This document shows, one piece after another, positions 50,112 through 57,900 of a DNA stretch of 64,000 nucleotides. The notes below the pieces were generated by a model. The model did not search any database and was not told where the DNA came from. It worked only from the letters and a program-made list of their open reading frames with translations. How positions within the stretch are numbered: the stretch's first letter is position 1; every line of letters starts with the position of its first letter. The stretch comes from Gelidibacter mesophilus DSM 14095 (lineage in GTDB: Bacteria; Bacteroidota; Bacteroidia; Flavobacteriales; Flavobacteriaceae): positions 558,001 to 622,000 of the forward strand of contig NZ_AUHD01000001.1 of the NCBI RefSeq assembly GCF_000423005.1, written 5' to 3'. The translations under genes and the position numbers were made by a program.

Positions 50112-50738
50112 ATGAAAAATTTAAAAAACCTTCAGGCATATCTTCAAACTAAGACTGACCTGAGTAAAAAGACAGTTGTTTTATTGGCCATTATGATTGC
50201 GCCAATGGTATCATTTGGACAAAGCTTTTTTGATAAATATGAATCTATGAAGGGTGTTACATCCGGTGTGATCAGTCAAAAAATGTTTAAAATGATTGCC
50301 ACTATTGATGTGGATCTTGAAGATCCGGAAGCTCAAGGCTTTTTGGATATGGTCAAGAAAATTGAGAGTATTAAGGTGTTGAGTACTGGTGATGTAGGGA
50401 TTTCAAAAAGCATGGCGGCAGATACTGAGAAATATATTGGTAGTTCAAAATTAGACGAATTGATGCGCTTTAAAGATGGAAACCAGTCGGTGAAATTTTA
50501 TGTCAAAGAAGGTCGCGATGAAAATCATGTCAAAGAATTGTTGATGTATGTCAATGGTTTGAAAGAATTGACCAAAGATGCCAATATCGAAATCAATGGC
50601 GAAAAGAGAGAACTCGAAACTATTGTCGTCTCCATCATTGGTGATGTTGATTTGAGAGAGATTTCTAAGATCACAAGTAAAATGAACGTTCCAGGTGGTG
50701 AGCATCTTGAAAAAGCGGGAAAAGGTAAAAAACAATAA
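50112..50738 (+). CDS. DUF4252 domain-containing exported protein
   Basis: This 208-residue protein has a signal segment (VVLLAIMIAPMVSFGQ) after an unusually long polar N-terminus. A DUF4252 domain follows: FFDKYESMKGVTSGVISQKMFKMIA, MVKKIESIKVLSTG, then VKFYVKEGRDENHVKELLMYV and IVVSIIGDVDLREISKIT. The basic tail is KAGKGKKQ. The family is mostly found in Bacteroidota beside ECF sigma factors; the function is unknown. It is third in the sigma operon, 19 bases after the anti-sigma gene, and two bases before a second DUF4252 gene, pointing to a paired periplasmic product. Confidence 0.82.
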   Translation: MKNLKNLQAYLQTKTDLSKKTVVLLAIMIAPMVSFGQSFFDKYESMKGVTSGVISQKMFKMIATIDVDLEDPEAQGFLDMVKKIESIKVLSTGDVGISKSMAADTEKYIGSSKLDELMRFKDGNQSVKFYVKEGRDENHVKELLMYVNGLKELTKDANIEINGEKRELETIVVSIIGDVDLREISKITSKMNVPGGEHLEKAGKGKKQ

Positions 50739-50740
50739 TT

Positions 50741-51286
50741 ATGATCTCATTAGTCAAAAATTTTATAGGAATGGTGCTCTTGGTGGTAACGTTAAACAGT
50801 TGCAATCAAGGGCCATCCTTACAGAGTTATTATGTTGACAAGCAGGAGCAGCCTAACTTTCTTTCGGTAGATGTGCCACTTAGCATGTTAAATATTGATC
50901 CAGAACATCTGACTCAAGACCAGCAGGATGCCTATAAATCCATTCAAAAACTGAATCTGTTGGCTTATAGGATGAAATCGGAAAACCTTATAGAATATGA
51001 AGCTGAAATGGCCAAGGTAAATACCATCTTAGCTCATCCTAAATATGAAGAATTGATGCGAGGTGGTAATCCGGAAGATGGAAAATTTGTCATCAAAATT
51101 TTGGGAAAGGAAGATGACGTTGAAGAGTTTATTTTATTTGGAACTATTGAAAATAAAGGTTTTGCTATTGTCAGGATTTTGGGAAATGATATGAGTCCTG
51201 ATAAAATCATGACTTTAGCATCTGCATTGGATAAAGCAAATATTAACGAATCACAACTCGGCCAATTTACTGAATTTTTTAAATAA
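50741..51286 (+). CDS. DUF4252 domain-containing lipoprotein
   Basis: This 181-residue lipoprotein has signal NFIGMVLLVVTLNSC with lipobox L-N-S-C. The mature part has the DUF4252 layout: FLSVDVPLSMLNIDPEHLTQDQQDAYKSIQKLNLLAYRM, KYEELMRGG, KFVIKILGKEDDVEEFILFGTIENKGFAIVRILGNDM. It is a divergent paralogue of the preceding gene, but lipid-anchored and without the basic tail. It ends the four-gene sigma operon and is followed by a strong terminator. Likely envelope component of the sigma pathway's output or sensing branch (inference). Confidence 0.8.
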   Translation: MISLVKNFIGMVLLVVTLNSCNQGPSLQSYYVDKQEQPNFLSVDVPLSMLNIDPEHLTQDQQDAYKSIQKLNLLAYRMKSENLIEYEAEMAKVNTILAHPKYEELMRGGNPEDGKFVIKILGKEDDVEEFILFGTIENKGFAIVRILGNDMSPDKIMTLASALDKANINESQLGQFTEFFK

Positions 51287-51325
51287 TAGATTTTTGGATA
51301 AGCCTAAATTGAGGAATTCATAGGA

Positions 51326-51363
51326 AAAATCACCCAAGAGTGTTTAAACTTTTGGGTGATTTT
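51326..51363. terminator. Bidirectional terminator between the sigma operon and the purB unit
   Basis: A 12-bp perfect stem AAAATCACCCAA/TTGGGTGATTTT with a 14-base loop. The small membrane-protein gene on the minus strand ends inside the stem region. Confidence 0.8.
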
Positions 51364-51529
51364 CATTTTGATATAATTTGAAAAACATATATAAGACTAC
51401 GCTAATGAAACTTGCAAACAGTAGATATTTTATTACAAAATTATCAAGCACGTCAAAAACTCCAGCAACAAAAAAGCCGGAAGAAATGATTATTGTCAGT
51501 GCACGTCCTATATAATCTATGCGGGTCAT
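51344..51529 (-). CDS. Small two-helix membrane protein downstream of purB
   Basis: This 61-residue reading frame, starting three bases after the purB stop, encodes two hydrophobic helices (ALTIIISSGFFVAGVFDVL and FVIKYLLFASFISVVLYMFF) with a polar end NENHPKV. Its stop lies in the terminator stem, so it would be the last gene of a purB transcript. No family is recognised. The short spacing and good hydrophobic pattern support it, but its small size leaves doubt. Confidence 0.5.
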   Translation of the reverse strand: MTRIDYIGRALTIIISSGFFVAGVFDVLDNFVIKYLLFASFISVVLYMFFKLYQNENHPKV

Positions 51530-51532
51530 CTT

Positions 51533-52876
51533 CTATATTCCAGTGTAATTACTTGGTGTAATTTGTTTCAGTTCTTCCTTTATAGCGTTAGAAACTTCTA
51601 AAGTGTTAATGAAGTCTGCAATTGACTTTTGATTGATCTTGGTATTGGTTCGTGTCAAGCCTTTTAAAGCTTCATACGGATTTGGATAGGCTTCTCTTCT
51701 TAAAATAGTTTGGATGGCTTCGGCTACTACAGCCCAATTGTTTTCTAAGTCTTCCTGAAATTTTGGCTCGTTCAATACCAACTTGTCCAATCCTTTTAAA
51801 GTGCTCTTAAAAGCGATCAAAGTATGTCCAAAAGGCACGCCAACGTTTCTTAATACCGTACTATCGGTCAAATCCCGCTGCAATCGTGAAATAGGGAGTT
51901 TTGCTGATAAATGTTCAAAAATAGCATTGGCGATTCCTAAATTCCCTTCACTGTTTTCAAAATCGATAGGATTGACTTTGTGTGGCATGGCACTACTGCC
52001 AACTTCACCTTCTTTAATTTTTTGTTTAAAATAATCCATGGAGACATAGGTCCAGATATCTCTATCCAAATCTATGAGAATGGTATTGATGCGTTTGAGC
52101 GCATCAAACAATGCCGCCATATGGTCATAATGTTCAATTTGCGTGGTAGGGAAGGAGTGCTGCAAGCCTAATTTTTCTTGAACAAATTCGGTTCCAAAAG
52201 CTTTCCATTCAATAGTTGGGTAAGCAACTTTATGCGCATTGAAATTTCCGGTGGCGCCACCAAATTTTGCGGCACTAGGAATGTCATTCAGTAAATTGAA
52301 TTGCTCTTCCAAACGCACAGCAAATACTTCAATTTCTTTACCCAATCGTGTAGGTGATGCGGGTTGCCCATGGGTACGTGCCAACATTGGGATATTTGCC
52401 CATTCTTTTGAAAGCTCTTTAAGTTTTTTGACAACATTCATGTACTCAGGCACATAAACGTCATTCATCGCTTCCTTAATACTCAAAGGAACTGCAGTAT
52501 TGTTGATGTCTTGAGAGGTCAGTCCAAAATGGATAAATTCTTTGTAAGCATTTAAATTGAGCTTGTCGAATTTCGCTTTTATAAAATATTCAACCGCTTT
52601 AACATCATGGTTTGTGACCTTTTCAATGTCCTTGATTTCTAATGCATCTTCTGTTGAAAACTGAGTATAAATAGCTCTTAGGTTCTCAAATTTTGAAGTA
52701 TCAAAATCTTTTAATTGAGGCAATGGAATTTCGCATAAGGCAATAAAATACTCGATTTCTACTTGTACTCGATATTTAATGAGTGCTTCCTCAGAAAAAT
52801 AATTGGCTAAACTGTTGATTTTATTTCTGTATCTCCCATCAATTGGAGAAATGGCATTTAAAGTGGATAAGGACAT
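51533..52876 (-). CDS. purB: Adenylosuccinate lyase
   Basis: This 447-residue enzyme of the fumarase/aspartase superfamily acts twice in purine synthesis, on SAICAR and adenylosuccinate, releasing fumarate. The signature is GEVGSSAMPHKVNPIDFENSEGN (flexible loop with catalytic Ser). The region LARTHGQPASPTRLGKE carries the TxH motif, and the N-terminal part contains SPIDGRYRNKINSLANYFSE, which marks the E. coli-type PurB group of ~456 residues. It is separate from purL in this window. A small membrane-protein frame follows it closely. Confidence 0.96.
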   Translation of the reverse strand: MSLSTLNAISPIDGRYRNKINSLANYFSEEALIKYRVQVEIEYFIALCEIPLPQLKDFDTSKFENLRAIYTQFSTEDALEIKDIEKVTNHDVKAVEYFIKAKFDKLNLNAYKEFIHFGLTSQDINNTAVPLSIKEAMNDVYVPEYMNVVKKLKELSKEWANIPMLARTHGQPASPTRLGKEIEVFAVRLEEQFNLLNDIPSAAKFGGATGNFNAHKVAYPTIEWKAFGTEFVQEKLGLQHSFPTTQIEHYDHMAALFDALKRINTILIDLDRDIWTYVSMDYFKQKIKEGEVGSSAMPHKVNPIDFENSEGNLGIANAIFEHLSAKLPISRLQRDLTDSTVLRNVGVPFGHTLIAFKSTLKGLDKLVLNEPKFQEDLENNWAVVAEAIQTILRREAYPNPYEALKGLTRTNTKINQKSIADFINTLEVSNAIKEELKQITPSNYTGI

Positions 52877-53093
52877 TGATTGTGTTATTTGGTTGTGTTA
52901 AAAAGAAGTTGTAAAGATAGTAAAGTTAGTGAGAAGTAAGAAGCCAGAAGCTTGAAGTATCTTTGAATAAAACGTATGAAAAGTGGATTTATCCGAAATC
53001 TTGATGTTTGGGTTGATTCTAAATTTTGAGATAACATATATAGCATGGTCTCATGACCTTATGACCTTTGTTTTGGTTTCCGTGCTTTCTCCT

Positions 53094-53660
53094 TCAAACT
53101 TGTCTTATCTTATTCAAAATATGACGTGCGCGTGCTTTAAATCCAGAACTTTGCATCTGAAAATCTCGTTCTAAAAGGATTGCCAATTCTGGGTGGATCC
53201 AATCAAAGTCTTTTCCAAAAAGATAGAGTGCATTCATGGCATATGCTTTAGGAGCAATTTTTCCATCATTGATCAACCAATCAAAACAAACCTCAATAAT
53301 CCGCTCCTGATGCGTGTGGGTCAAAACATCTTGGAGGCTATTTGTGGTTTTTGAATAATAGGCTTTACTTAAATATTCACAAATTTTGGCAACCGGTCGC
53401 ACGGCGGAATCTAAATGAACATTATGCACGTGTTCAGTAAATTGATCTAAATGCGGAATAATACTTTCAAGTTTTTGGCCGCACATAAATTCCAGAACCC
53501 AAGCGGCCCTACACGAAATTAGGTCATCTACCATAAAAAGGATGTCCAGTAAATCAGGAATCAATTCGCGTTGCGAGAGAATTAAATTCGCATATTTTAA
53601 TCTGTTGGCACGTGAGTGGCTCACATAGTTTAATTCAGCATAAAGTTGGTCGGTAGTCAC
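53094..53660 (-). CDS. Alpha-helical HEAT-like protein of unknown function
   Basis: This 188-residue all-helical protein has repeated helix pairs (YANLILSQRELIPDLLDILFMVDDLISCRAAWVLEFMC, SAVRPVAKICEYLSKAYY, ERIIEVCFDWLINDGKIAPKAYAMNALYLFG, HPELAILLERDFQMQSSGFKARARHIL). This resembles HEAT-type or adaptor scaffolds. It shares no catalytic loop with lyases, although I recall homologues in related genomes being annotated as adenylosuccinate lyase because they sit by purB. No signal peptide, so it is cytoplasmic. It diverges from the haem-binding protein gene. Confidence 0.65.
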   Translation of the reverse strand: MTTDQLYAELNYVSHSRANRLKYANLILSQRELIPDLLDILFMVDDLISCRAAWVLEFMCGQKLESIIPHLDQFTEHVHNVHLDSAVRPVAKICEYLSKAYYSKTTNSLQDVLTHTHQERIIEVCFDWLINDGKIAPKAYAMNALYLFGKDFDWIHPELAILLERDFQMQSSGFKARARHILNKIRQV

Positions 53661-53677
53661 CAGTTTTCTTACTTTTA
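53646..53677 (+). promoter_or_regulatory. Promoter of the haem-binding protein gene
   Basis: TTG (53646-53648), a 21-base spacer and TACTTTTA (53670-53677), 7 of 8 to TAnnTTTG, 18 bases before the start. The -33 element lies inside the start of the divergent gene. Confidence 0.45.
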
Positions 53678-53695
53678 TGCCTAAAACTAATCAAA

Positions 53696-54169
53696 ATGAA
53701 GATTCTAAAAAAACTATTGCTTTTATTCCTGATCATTTTTATAGGGGCACAATTTTTTGGCCCTGAAAAAAATCTGGGAGATCTATCCTCTGTGGAGCCA
53801 TTTTTTAGTGATACAAATCCGTCAAAAGAGGTGGAAGCTATTCTTAAAGAAAGCTGCCTAGATTGTCATAGTGATGTGACGCGTTATCCTTGGTATAATA
53901 AAATAACACCCATAAATTATTGGTTGGCAGACCATGTTGCTGATGGAAAGAAACATTTTGATATGTCCGCTTGGGATGGGTATTCGATAAAAAAGAAAGA
54001 CCATAAGTTTGAAGAGCTTATTGAAATGGTAGAACAAAAAGAAATGCCATTAGAATCTTATACATTTACACACAAAGAAGCGAATTTGACCGATGCCCAA
54101 ATAGCTGCGGTTGTAGATTGGGGTAAAAAAGTGAGACTGAAATACAGCTTGGGACCGAGACCACAGTAA
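53696..54169 (+). CDS. Haem-binding domain protein (Haem_bd family)
   Basis: This 157-residue exported protein has an N-terminal signal anchor (LLLLFLIIFIGAQFFG) and a single c-type haem motif, CLDCH (CxxCH), in the context ILKESCLDCHSDVTRYPWYNKITPINYWLADHVADGKKHFDMS. This is the Haem_bd family, in which the W-x-x-D-H-V-x-x-G-(K/R) stretch is conserved. Probable periplasmic cytochrome-like electron-transfer or sensor role; no partner is encoded nearby. Cytochrome c maturation genes would be required and are not in this window. Confidence 0.86.
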   Translation: MKILKKLLLLFLIIFIGAQFFGPEKNLGDLSSVEPFFSDTNPSKEVEAILKESCLDCHSDVTRYPWYNKITPINYWLADHVADGKKHFDMSAWDGYSIKKKDHKFEELIEMVEQKEMPLESYTFTHKEANLTDAQIAAVVDWGKKVRLKYSLGPRPQ

Positions 54170-54183
54170 ACATCCAAATTCCC

Positions 54184-54203
54184 TGTCTGCCGAGAGGCAG
54201 GCA
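54184..54203. repeat. GC-rich hairpin repeat (TGTCTGCC-gaga-GGCAGGCA)
   Basis: An 8-bp stem with a 4-base loop (one G-T pair), flanked by CCAAATTCC and CAAATTCCAG, lies in the 70-base gap between the haem-binding and glycosyltransferase genes. Its base composition is unlike its surroundings. It resembles the CTGCCTGCCGACAGGCAG-type repeats I know from flavobacterial intergenic regions. Confidence 0.6.
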
Positions 54204-54240
54204 AATTCCAGATTTTTAGTTTCAAGCTCCGATGTATTCT

Positions 54241-55473
54241 ATGAAAAATAAATTACTTATCATTGGTCATGTATGGCCTGAACCCAGAAGTTCTGCAGCA
54301 GGGACCAGGATGATGCAACTCATAAAGGTCTTTCAAAAGAAGGATTACGAAATCATTTTTGCGAGTACCTGTGCCAAGAGTGCGAATGCTTTTGATCTTT
54401 CTGAAATTGGTGTTGTGCAGGCCAATATTGAGATGAACCATTCTAGTTTTGACCAATTTGTCAAGAGCTATCATCCAGATGTGGTACTTTTTGATCGGTT
54501 TATGACCGAAGAACAATTTGGATGGCGCGTCGCAGAAAATTGTCCAAATGCTTTAAGAGTCCTCGATACTGAAGATTTGCACTGTTTGCGAAAGGGGAGA
54601 CATCAAGCGTTTAAAGATGGAAATGAATTTGATAAATCTTATCTGTTCAATGACTTTTCAAAACGTGAGATGGCGAGTATTTATAGATCTGATCTGAGTC
54701 TGATTATTTCAGAAGTGGAAATGGCTATTTTAAAGACTGATTTCAGAATCCCTCATAATCTCTTGTTTTATCTACCGTTCCAACTCGATCTGATTTCTGA
54801 TCAAGAGATGTCTAAACTTCCCGAATATAAAAATCGAGCGCATTTTATAACCATCGGAAATTTTTTGCATGAGCCTAATTATAATTCCATTTTATATTTG
54901 AAAGAATCAATTTGGCCATTGCTCAGAGCGCATTTGCCTAATGCTGAATTGCATGTTTATGGTGCTTATGCCTCTCAAAAAGTAAATCAGTTACAGGATG
55001 TTAAAAGTGGGATTTTAATTAAAGGTTTCGCTACTGATGTGAACACGGTCATGGCCAACTCACGAGTGTGCTTGGCACCATTGCGCTTTGGTGCAGGACT
55101 TAAAGGAAAGCTTATTGATGCCATGAACAATGGAACACCTTGTATAATGACCTCTATTGCTGCCGAAGGGATGTTTGGAGAAATGCAACCGAATGGTTTT
55201 ATAGAAAATACACCAGAATTATTTGCAGAAAAAGCGGCGTTACTATACCGTAACGCGGCTATTTGGAACGACAAGCAGGATTTTGGATTTAGAATTCTCA
55301 ACGAGAGATTCGATAAAGCGATTTTTCAAAATCGATTTTTTACCACAATCAAAAATACCATTCAGCAGCTTCAAAACCATCGCCATAATAACTTCACCGG
55401 TGAAATGTTGCAGCACCATACACTTCAATCTACCAAGTATATGGCTAAATGGATTGAGGAAAAGAATAAATAA
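54241..55473 (+). CDS. GT4-like glycosyltransferase
   Basis: This ~410-residue GT-B-fold protein begins KNKLLIIGHVWPEPRSSAAGTRMMQLIK. The second lobe contains FITIGNFLHEPNYNSILYLKESIWPLL, AELHVYGAYAS, GILIKGFATDVNTVMANSRVCLAPLRFGAGLKGKLIDAMNNGTPCIMTSIAAEGM. The final segment is the donor-binding E-x7-E-like region of GT1/GT4 enzymes, with G-K-L-x-(D/E)-A. The substrate is unknown and no cluster partner is adjacent. The second ATG was chosen because its N-terminus begins the first beta strand; an ATG three codons earlier is equally possible. Confidence 0.85.
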   Translation: MKNKLLIIGHVWPEPRSSAAGTRMMQLIKVFQKKDYEIIFASTCAKSANAFDLSEIGVVQANIEMNHSSFDQFVKSYHPDVVLFDRFMTEEQFGWRVAENCPNALRVLDTEDLHCLRKGRHQAFKDGNEFDKSYLFNDFSKREMASIYRSDLSLIISEVEMAILKTDFRIPHNLLFYLPFQLDLISDQEMSKLPEYKNRAHFITIGNFLHEPNYNSILYLKESIWPLLRAHLPNAELHVYGAYASQKVNQLQDVKSGILIKGFATDVNTVMANSRVCLAPLRFGAGLKGKLIDAMNNGTPCIMTSIAAEGMFGEMQPNGFIENTPELFAEKAALLYRNAAIWNDKQDFGFRILNERFDKAIFQNRFFTTIKNTIQQLQNHRHNNFTGEMLQHHTLQSTKYMAKWIEEKNK

Positions 55474-55497
55474 TACTAATGGGGTAACCGCAACAGA

Positions 55498-56445
55498 TTA
55501 AATTTTCATAAGTATATAATCCGCAAAAAGATCTTTCGAGTCTGTCAGTCGGCCAGTAATCTTTAGGGCTGAGCCTTGCAAAATTCCGTTCAAAATCTGG
55601 TCGTTATATTTTCTGCTGGTTTCCATGTGAATTTTTTCACCTTTTTTAAAGGTGAAAGTTTTTTCTAAACTATTAATAGTCACGGTTTGATCTTTTGTAC
55701 TTACCAAAAAACTTCTGGCAATACCTTCGTCTTCGTTGTATTCTGGTTGGTGCTCAAAAGTCTCGATATCAAAATTGGCATCCAATTCTTTATTGATTCG
55801 TGCTAATAAATTCAGATTGAAGCGCTTAGTTATGCCCTGTGCGTCATTATAGGCAGGAAGAACAACGGATTTTGGCTTTATCAAATCCACACCCAATACA
55901 ACTTTATCTCCTATTTTTAAATTCTTATCTAATTTCTGAATAAATTCCTTTGCCCTTGCATCGGGAAGATTTCCAATATTTGAACCTAAAAATAAGACCA
56001 CAATTGGATGTTCAGCGGTCTTTAAACTACCTAGCACGTCAAAATAATCACCTTGCTTTGGCTCGGTCTGAACTTTTGGTAATTCTTTGTTAATGGATGT
56101 CTTTAATTGCTTTAGTGCATTATCAGATATATCAATAGGTGCATATCTGAAGTCATAATTTAAGTCGTCTAGGGCCTTCAATAATTGCTTTGTTTTTGTA
56201 CCATCCCCAGCACCTAATTCTACAAGTTCGAAAAATGTGGTTTTATCAAGTTTTAGAGCGTTTATGAGCTCTTTATTTTGATTTTTGAAAATATCAAGCT
56301 CCGCTTTAGTGAGATAATATTCTGGCATATTCATGATTTCGACGAACAGGGCGTCACCAATTTTATCATAGAAATATTTTGAAGATAGCGTTTTGTTTGA
56401 GGCACTCAAGCCAGCGTTGATGTCTTTCTGAAAGTTGTGGTTCAT
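55498..56445 (-). CDS. egtD: L-histidine N-alpha-methyltransferase
   Basis: This 315-residue SAM-dependent enzyme trimethylates histidine to hercynine, the first step of ergothioneine synthesis. The EgtD family pattern is clear: SSKYFYDKIGDALFVEIMNMPEYYLTKAE near the N-terminus, then motif I FELVELGAGDGTKTKQLL, APIDISDNALKQL, and FLGSNIGNLPDARAKEF. It starts three bases after the egtB stop, so the two steps are co-transcribed. The later C-S lyase (EgtE) is not in the window; a cysteine desulfurase-like enzyme elsewhere may supply it. Confidence 0.93.
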   Translation of the reverse strand: MNHNFQKDINAGLSASNKTLSSKYFYDKIGDALFVEIMNMPEYYLTKAELDIFKNQNKELINALKLDKTTFFELVELGAGDGTKTKQLLKALDDLNYDFRYAPIDISDNALKQLKTSINKELPKVQTEPKQGDYFDVLGSLKTAEHPIVVLFLGSNIGNLPDARAKEFIQKLDKNLKIGDKVVLGVDLIKPKSVVLPAYNDAQGITKRFNLNLLARINKELDANFDIETFEHQPEYNEDEGIARSFLVSTKDQTVTINSLEKTFTFKKGEKIHMETSRKYNDQILNGILQGSALKITGRLTDSKDLFADYILMKI

Positions 56446-56448
56446 ATA

Positions 56449-57597
56449 TTATTTTGCGAGTCTGATTCCTGAAAATTGCCATTGGGCGTGGGGATGGAAG
56501 AAATTTCTATAGGTGTGACGGCTATGGCCAGGTGCGGTTGCATTGGATGCACCACGCAACACCATCTGATTGATCATGAATTTGCCATTGTATTCGCCTA
56601 CGGCTCCTTTGGCCGTTTGAAATTTAGGATAAGGCAAGTAGGCACTATTGGTCCATTCCCAATGCGTACCCCAATTTAATTGATTTGAGGCGACTTCCCA
56701 TTCAAATTCTGTAGGCAATCGACAACCTTTCCATTGCGCATAGGCTGAGGCTTCATAAAATGAAATATGGGTCAAGACAGCATTCTTGTTGATGCTTTCT
56801 AAACCAGACAACGTATAATGGTGCCATTGCCTATTCGATTTTTTCCAATATAAGGGATGTTCTATTTTATTATCGTTGATCCAAAACCAACCTTCATCCA
56901 ACCAATATTTGGGTTGTTTGTAGCCATCATCGTTTATAAATGCCATAAAATCACCATAAGTGACAAGGCCGTTTGAAATTTCAAAGGATTCCAAAAACAC
57001 GCGATGCACGCCCAATTCGTTGTCAAAACAAAAATCATCGCTGGCATGACCAATGGTATAAATACCTTCATCAATGTTTAACCAATCTTCATTTTTATTA
57101 AAATGATTGACATAATTTTGATCATAAAGTTTTGGGTACAATGGGTTCAGTGCTAACGTATATTTGATATCTGAAAGCAATAATTCTTGATGTTGCTGCT
57201 CGTGATTGATTCCTAAAATGGTTAAGGATATGACGTTTTCATCAGTAGTTGATTCCAATAATTTTATCATCGCTTTATCCACATAAGTGCGAAAATCGTA
57301 AACGGCCTCAATTTTTGGGCGGGTCAACAAACCTCTGTTATCCCGTTCAATCCGTTCTCCAATGCTGTTGTAATAACTATTAAATAAAAACCCAAAATCC
57401 TTATTAAAAACCTTATGCTTAGGCACGTAATTTTTTAAAATCATCTCTTCAAAAAACCAGGATACGTGGGCGATGTGCCATTTGGGAGGACTTGAGAAAA
57501 TTGCAGATTGCGGCGTATAATCCTCAATCTGTAAAGGTTTACAAAGCGTTTCTGTGCGTTGACGGGTTTCGATGTATTTTTTAGTGAGTGAATTCAT
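56449..57597 (-). CDS. egtB: Ergothioneine biosynthesis sulfoxide synthase
   Basis: This 382-residue mononuclear iron enzyme forms the C-S bond between hercynine and a thiol (gamma-glutamylcysteine or cysteine). The N-terminal DinB-like domain supplies the iron histidines: PPKWHIAHVSWFFEE (H44 region) and the H-x3-H pair in ILGINHEQQHQELL (near residues 132 and 136). The C-terminal FGE-like domain has FCFDNELGVHRVFLESFEISNGLVTYGDFMAF, CRLPTEFEWEVA and VLRGASNATAPGHSRHTYRNFF. It is first in a two-gene unit with egtD. The absence of EgtA and EgtC nearby suggests the cysteine-using or a dispersed pathway. Confidence 0.92.
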   Translation of the reverse strand: MNSLTKKYIETRQRTETLCKPLQIEDYTPQSAIFSSPPKWHIAHVSWFFEEMILKNYVPKHKVFNKDFGFLFNSYYNSIGERIERDNRGLLTRPKIEAVYDFRTYVDKAMIKLLESTTDENVISLTILGINHEQQHQELLLSDIKYTLALNPLYPKLYDQNYVNHFNKNEDWLNIDEGIYTIGHASDDFCFDNELGVHRVFLESFEISNGLVTYGDFMAFINDDGYKQPKYWLDEGWFWINDNKIEHPLYWKKSNRQWHHYTLSGLESINKNAVLTHISFYEASAYAQWKGCRLPTEFEWEVASNQLNWGTHWEWTNSAYLPYPKFQTAKGAVGEYNGKFMINQMVLRGASNATAPGHSRHTYRNFFHPHAQWQFSGIRLAK

Positions 57598-57900
57598 AGC
57601 AGTTCTAAAGATACTAAGGATTTTATGGATTTGAAATAAAAATCTTAATAGGGAACGTTTTTATTGCAAATGAGTTACAGGTTGGGGCATCTGGGATGAG
57701 TGGAGATGAGATTCGTTATAAGGTTATCGCAGCAGTATTTTGAAGTTCTTCGCAAAAACCTGCGAGAGCTGCGGGAGATTAATAAAAAGGAAGAGGTCTT
57801 TAGTTAGGAGTTAATTGAACTTCGGGCGTGTGAAGTTTGGAATTTAAATCTCAGCAGTTATCGAAATAAATTATAGTTTTGCCACTTTAAAATTAGATCT
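57598..57900. other. Divergent gap between egtB and the ABC-F gene
   Basis: No gene is seen in these 303 bases. A minus-strand TATCTTTA box lies a few bases before egtB, and the ABC-F -7 box lies at the other end. The middle contains GCGAGAGCTGCGGGAG-like purine-rich sequence without clear pairing. Confidence 0.4.
57874..57881 (+). promoter_or_regulatory. -7 box of the ABC-F gene
   Basis: TAGTTTTG, a perfect TAnnTTTG, 19 bases before the start codon. No convincing TTG at -33. Confidence 0.5.

Noticed and set aside
52983-53174. Plus-strand small reading frame
   Set aside because: It overlaps the 3' end of the helical-repeat protein gene on the other strand and has no conserved features.
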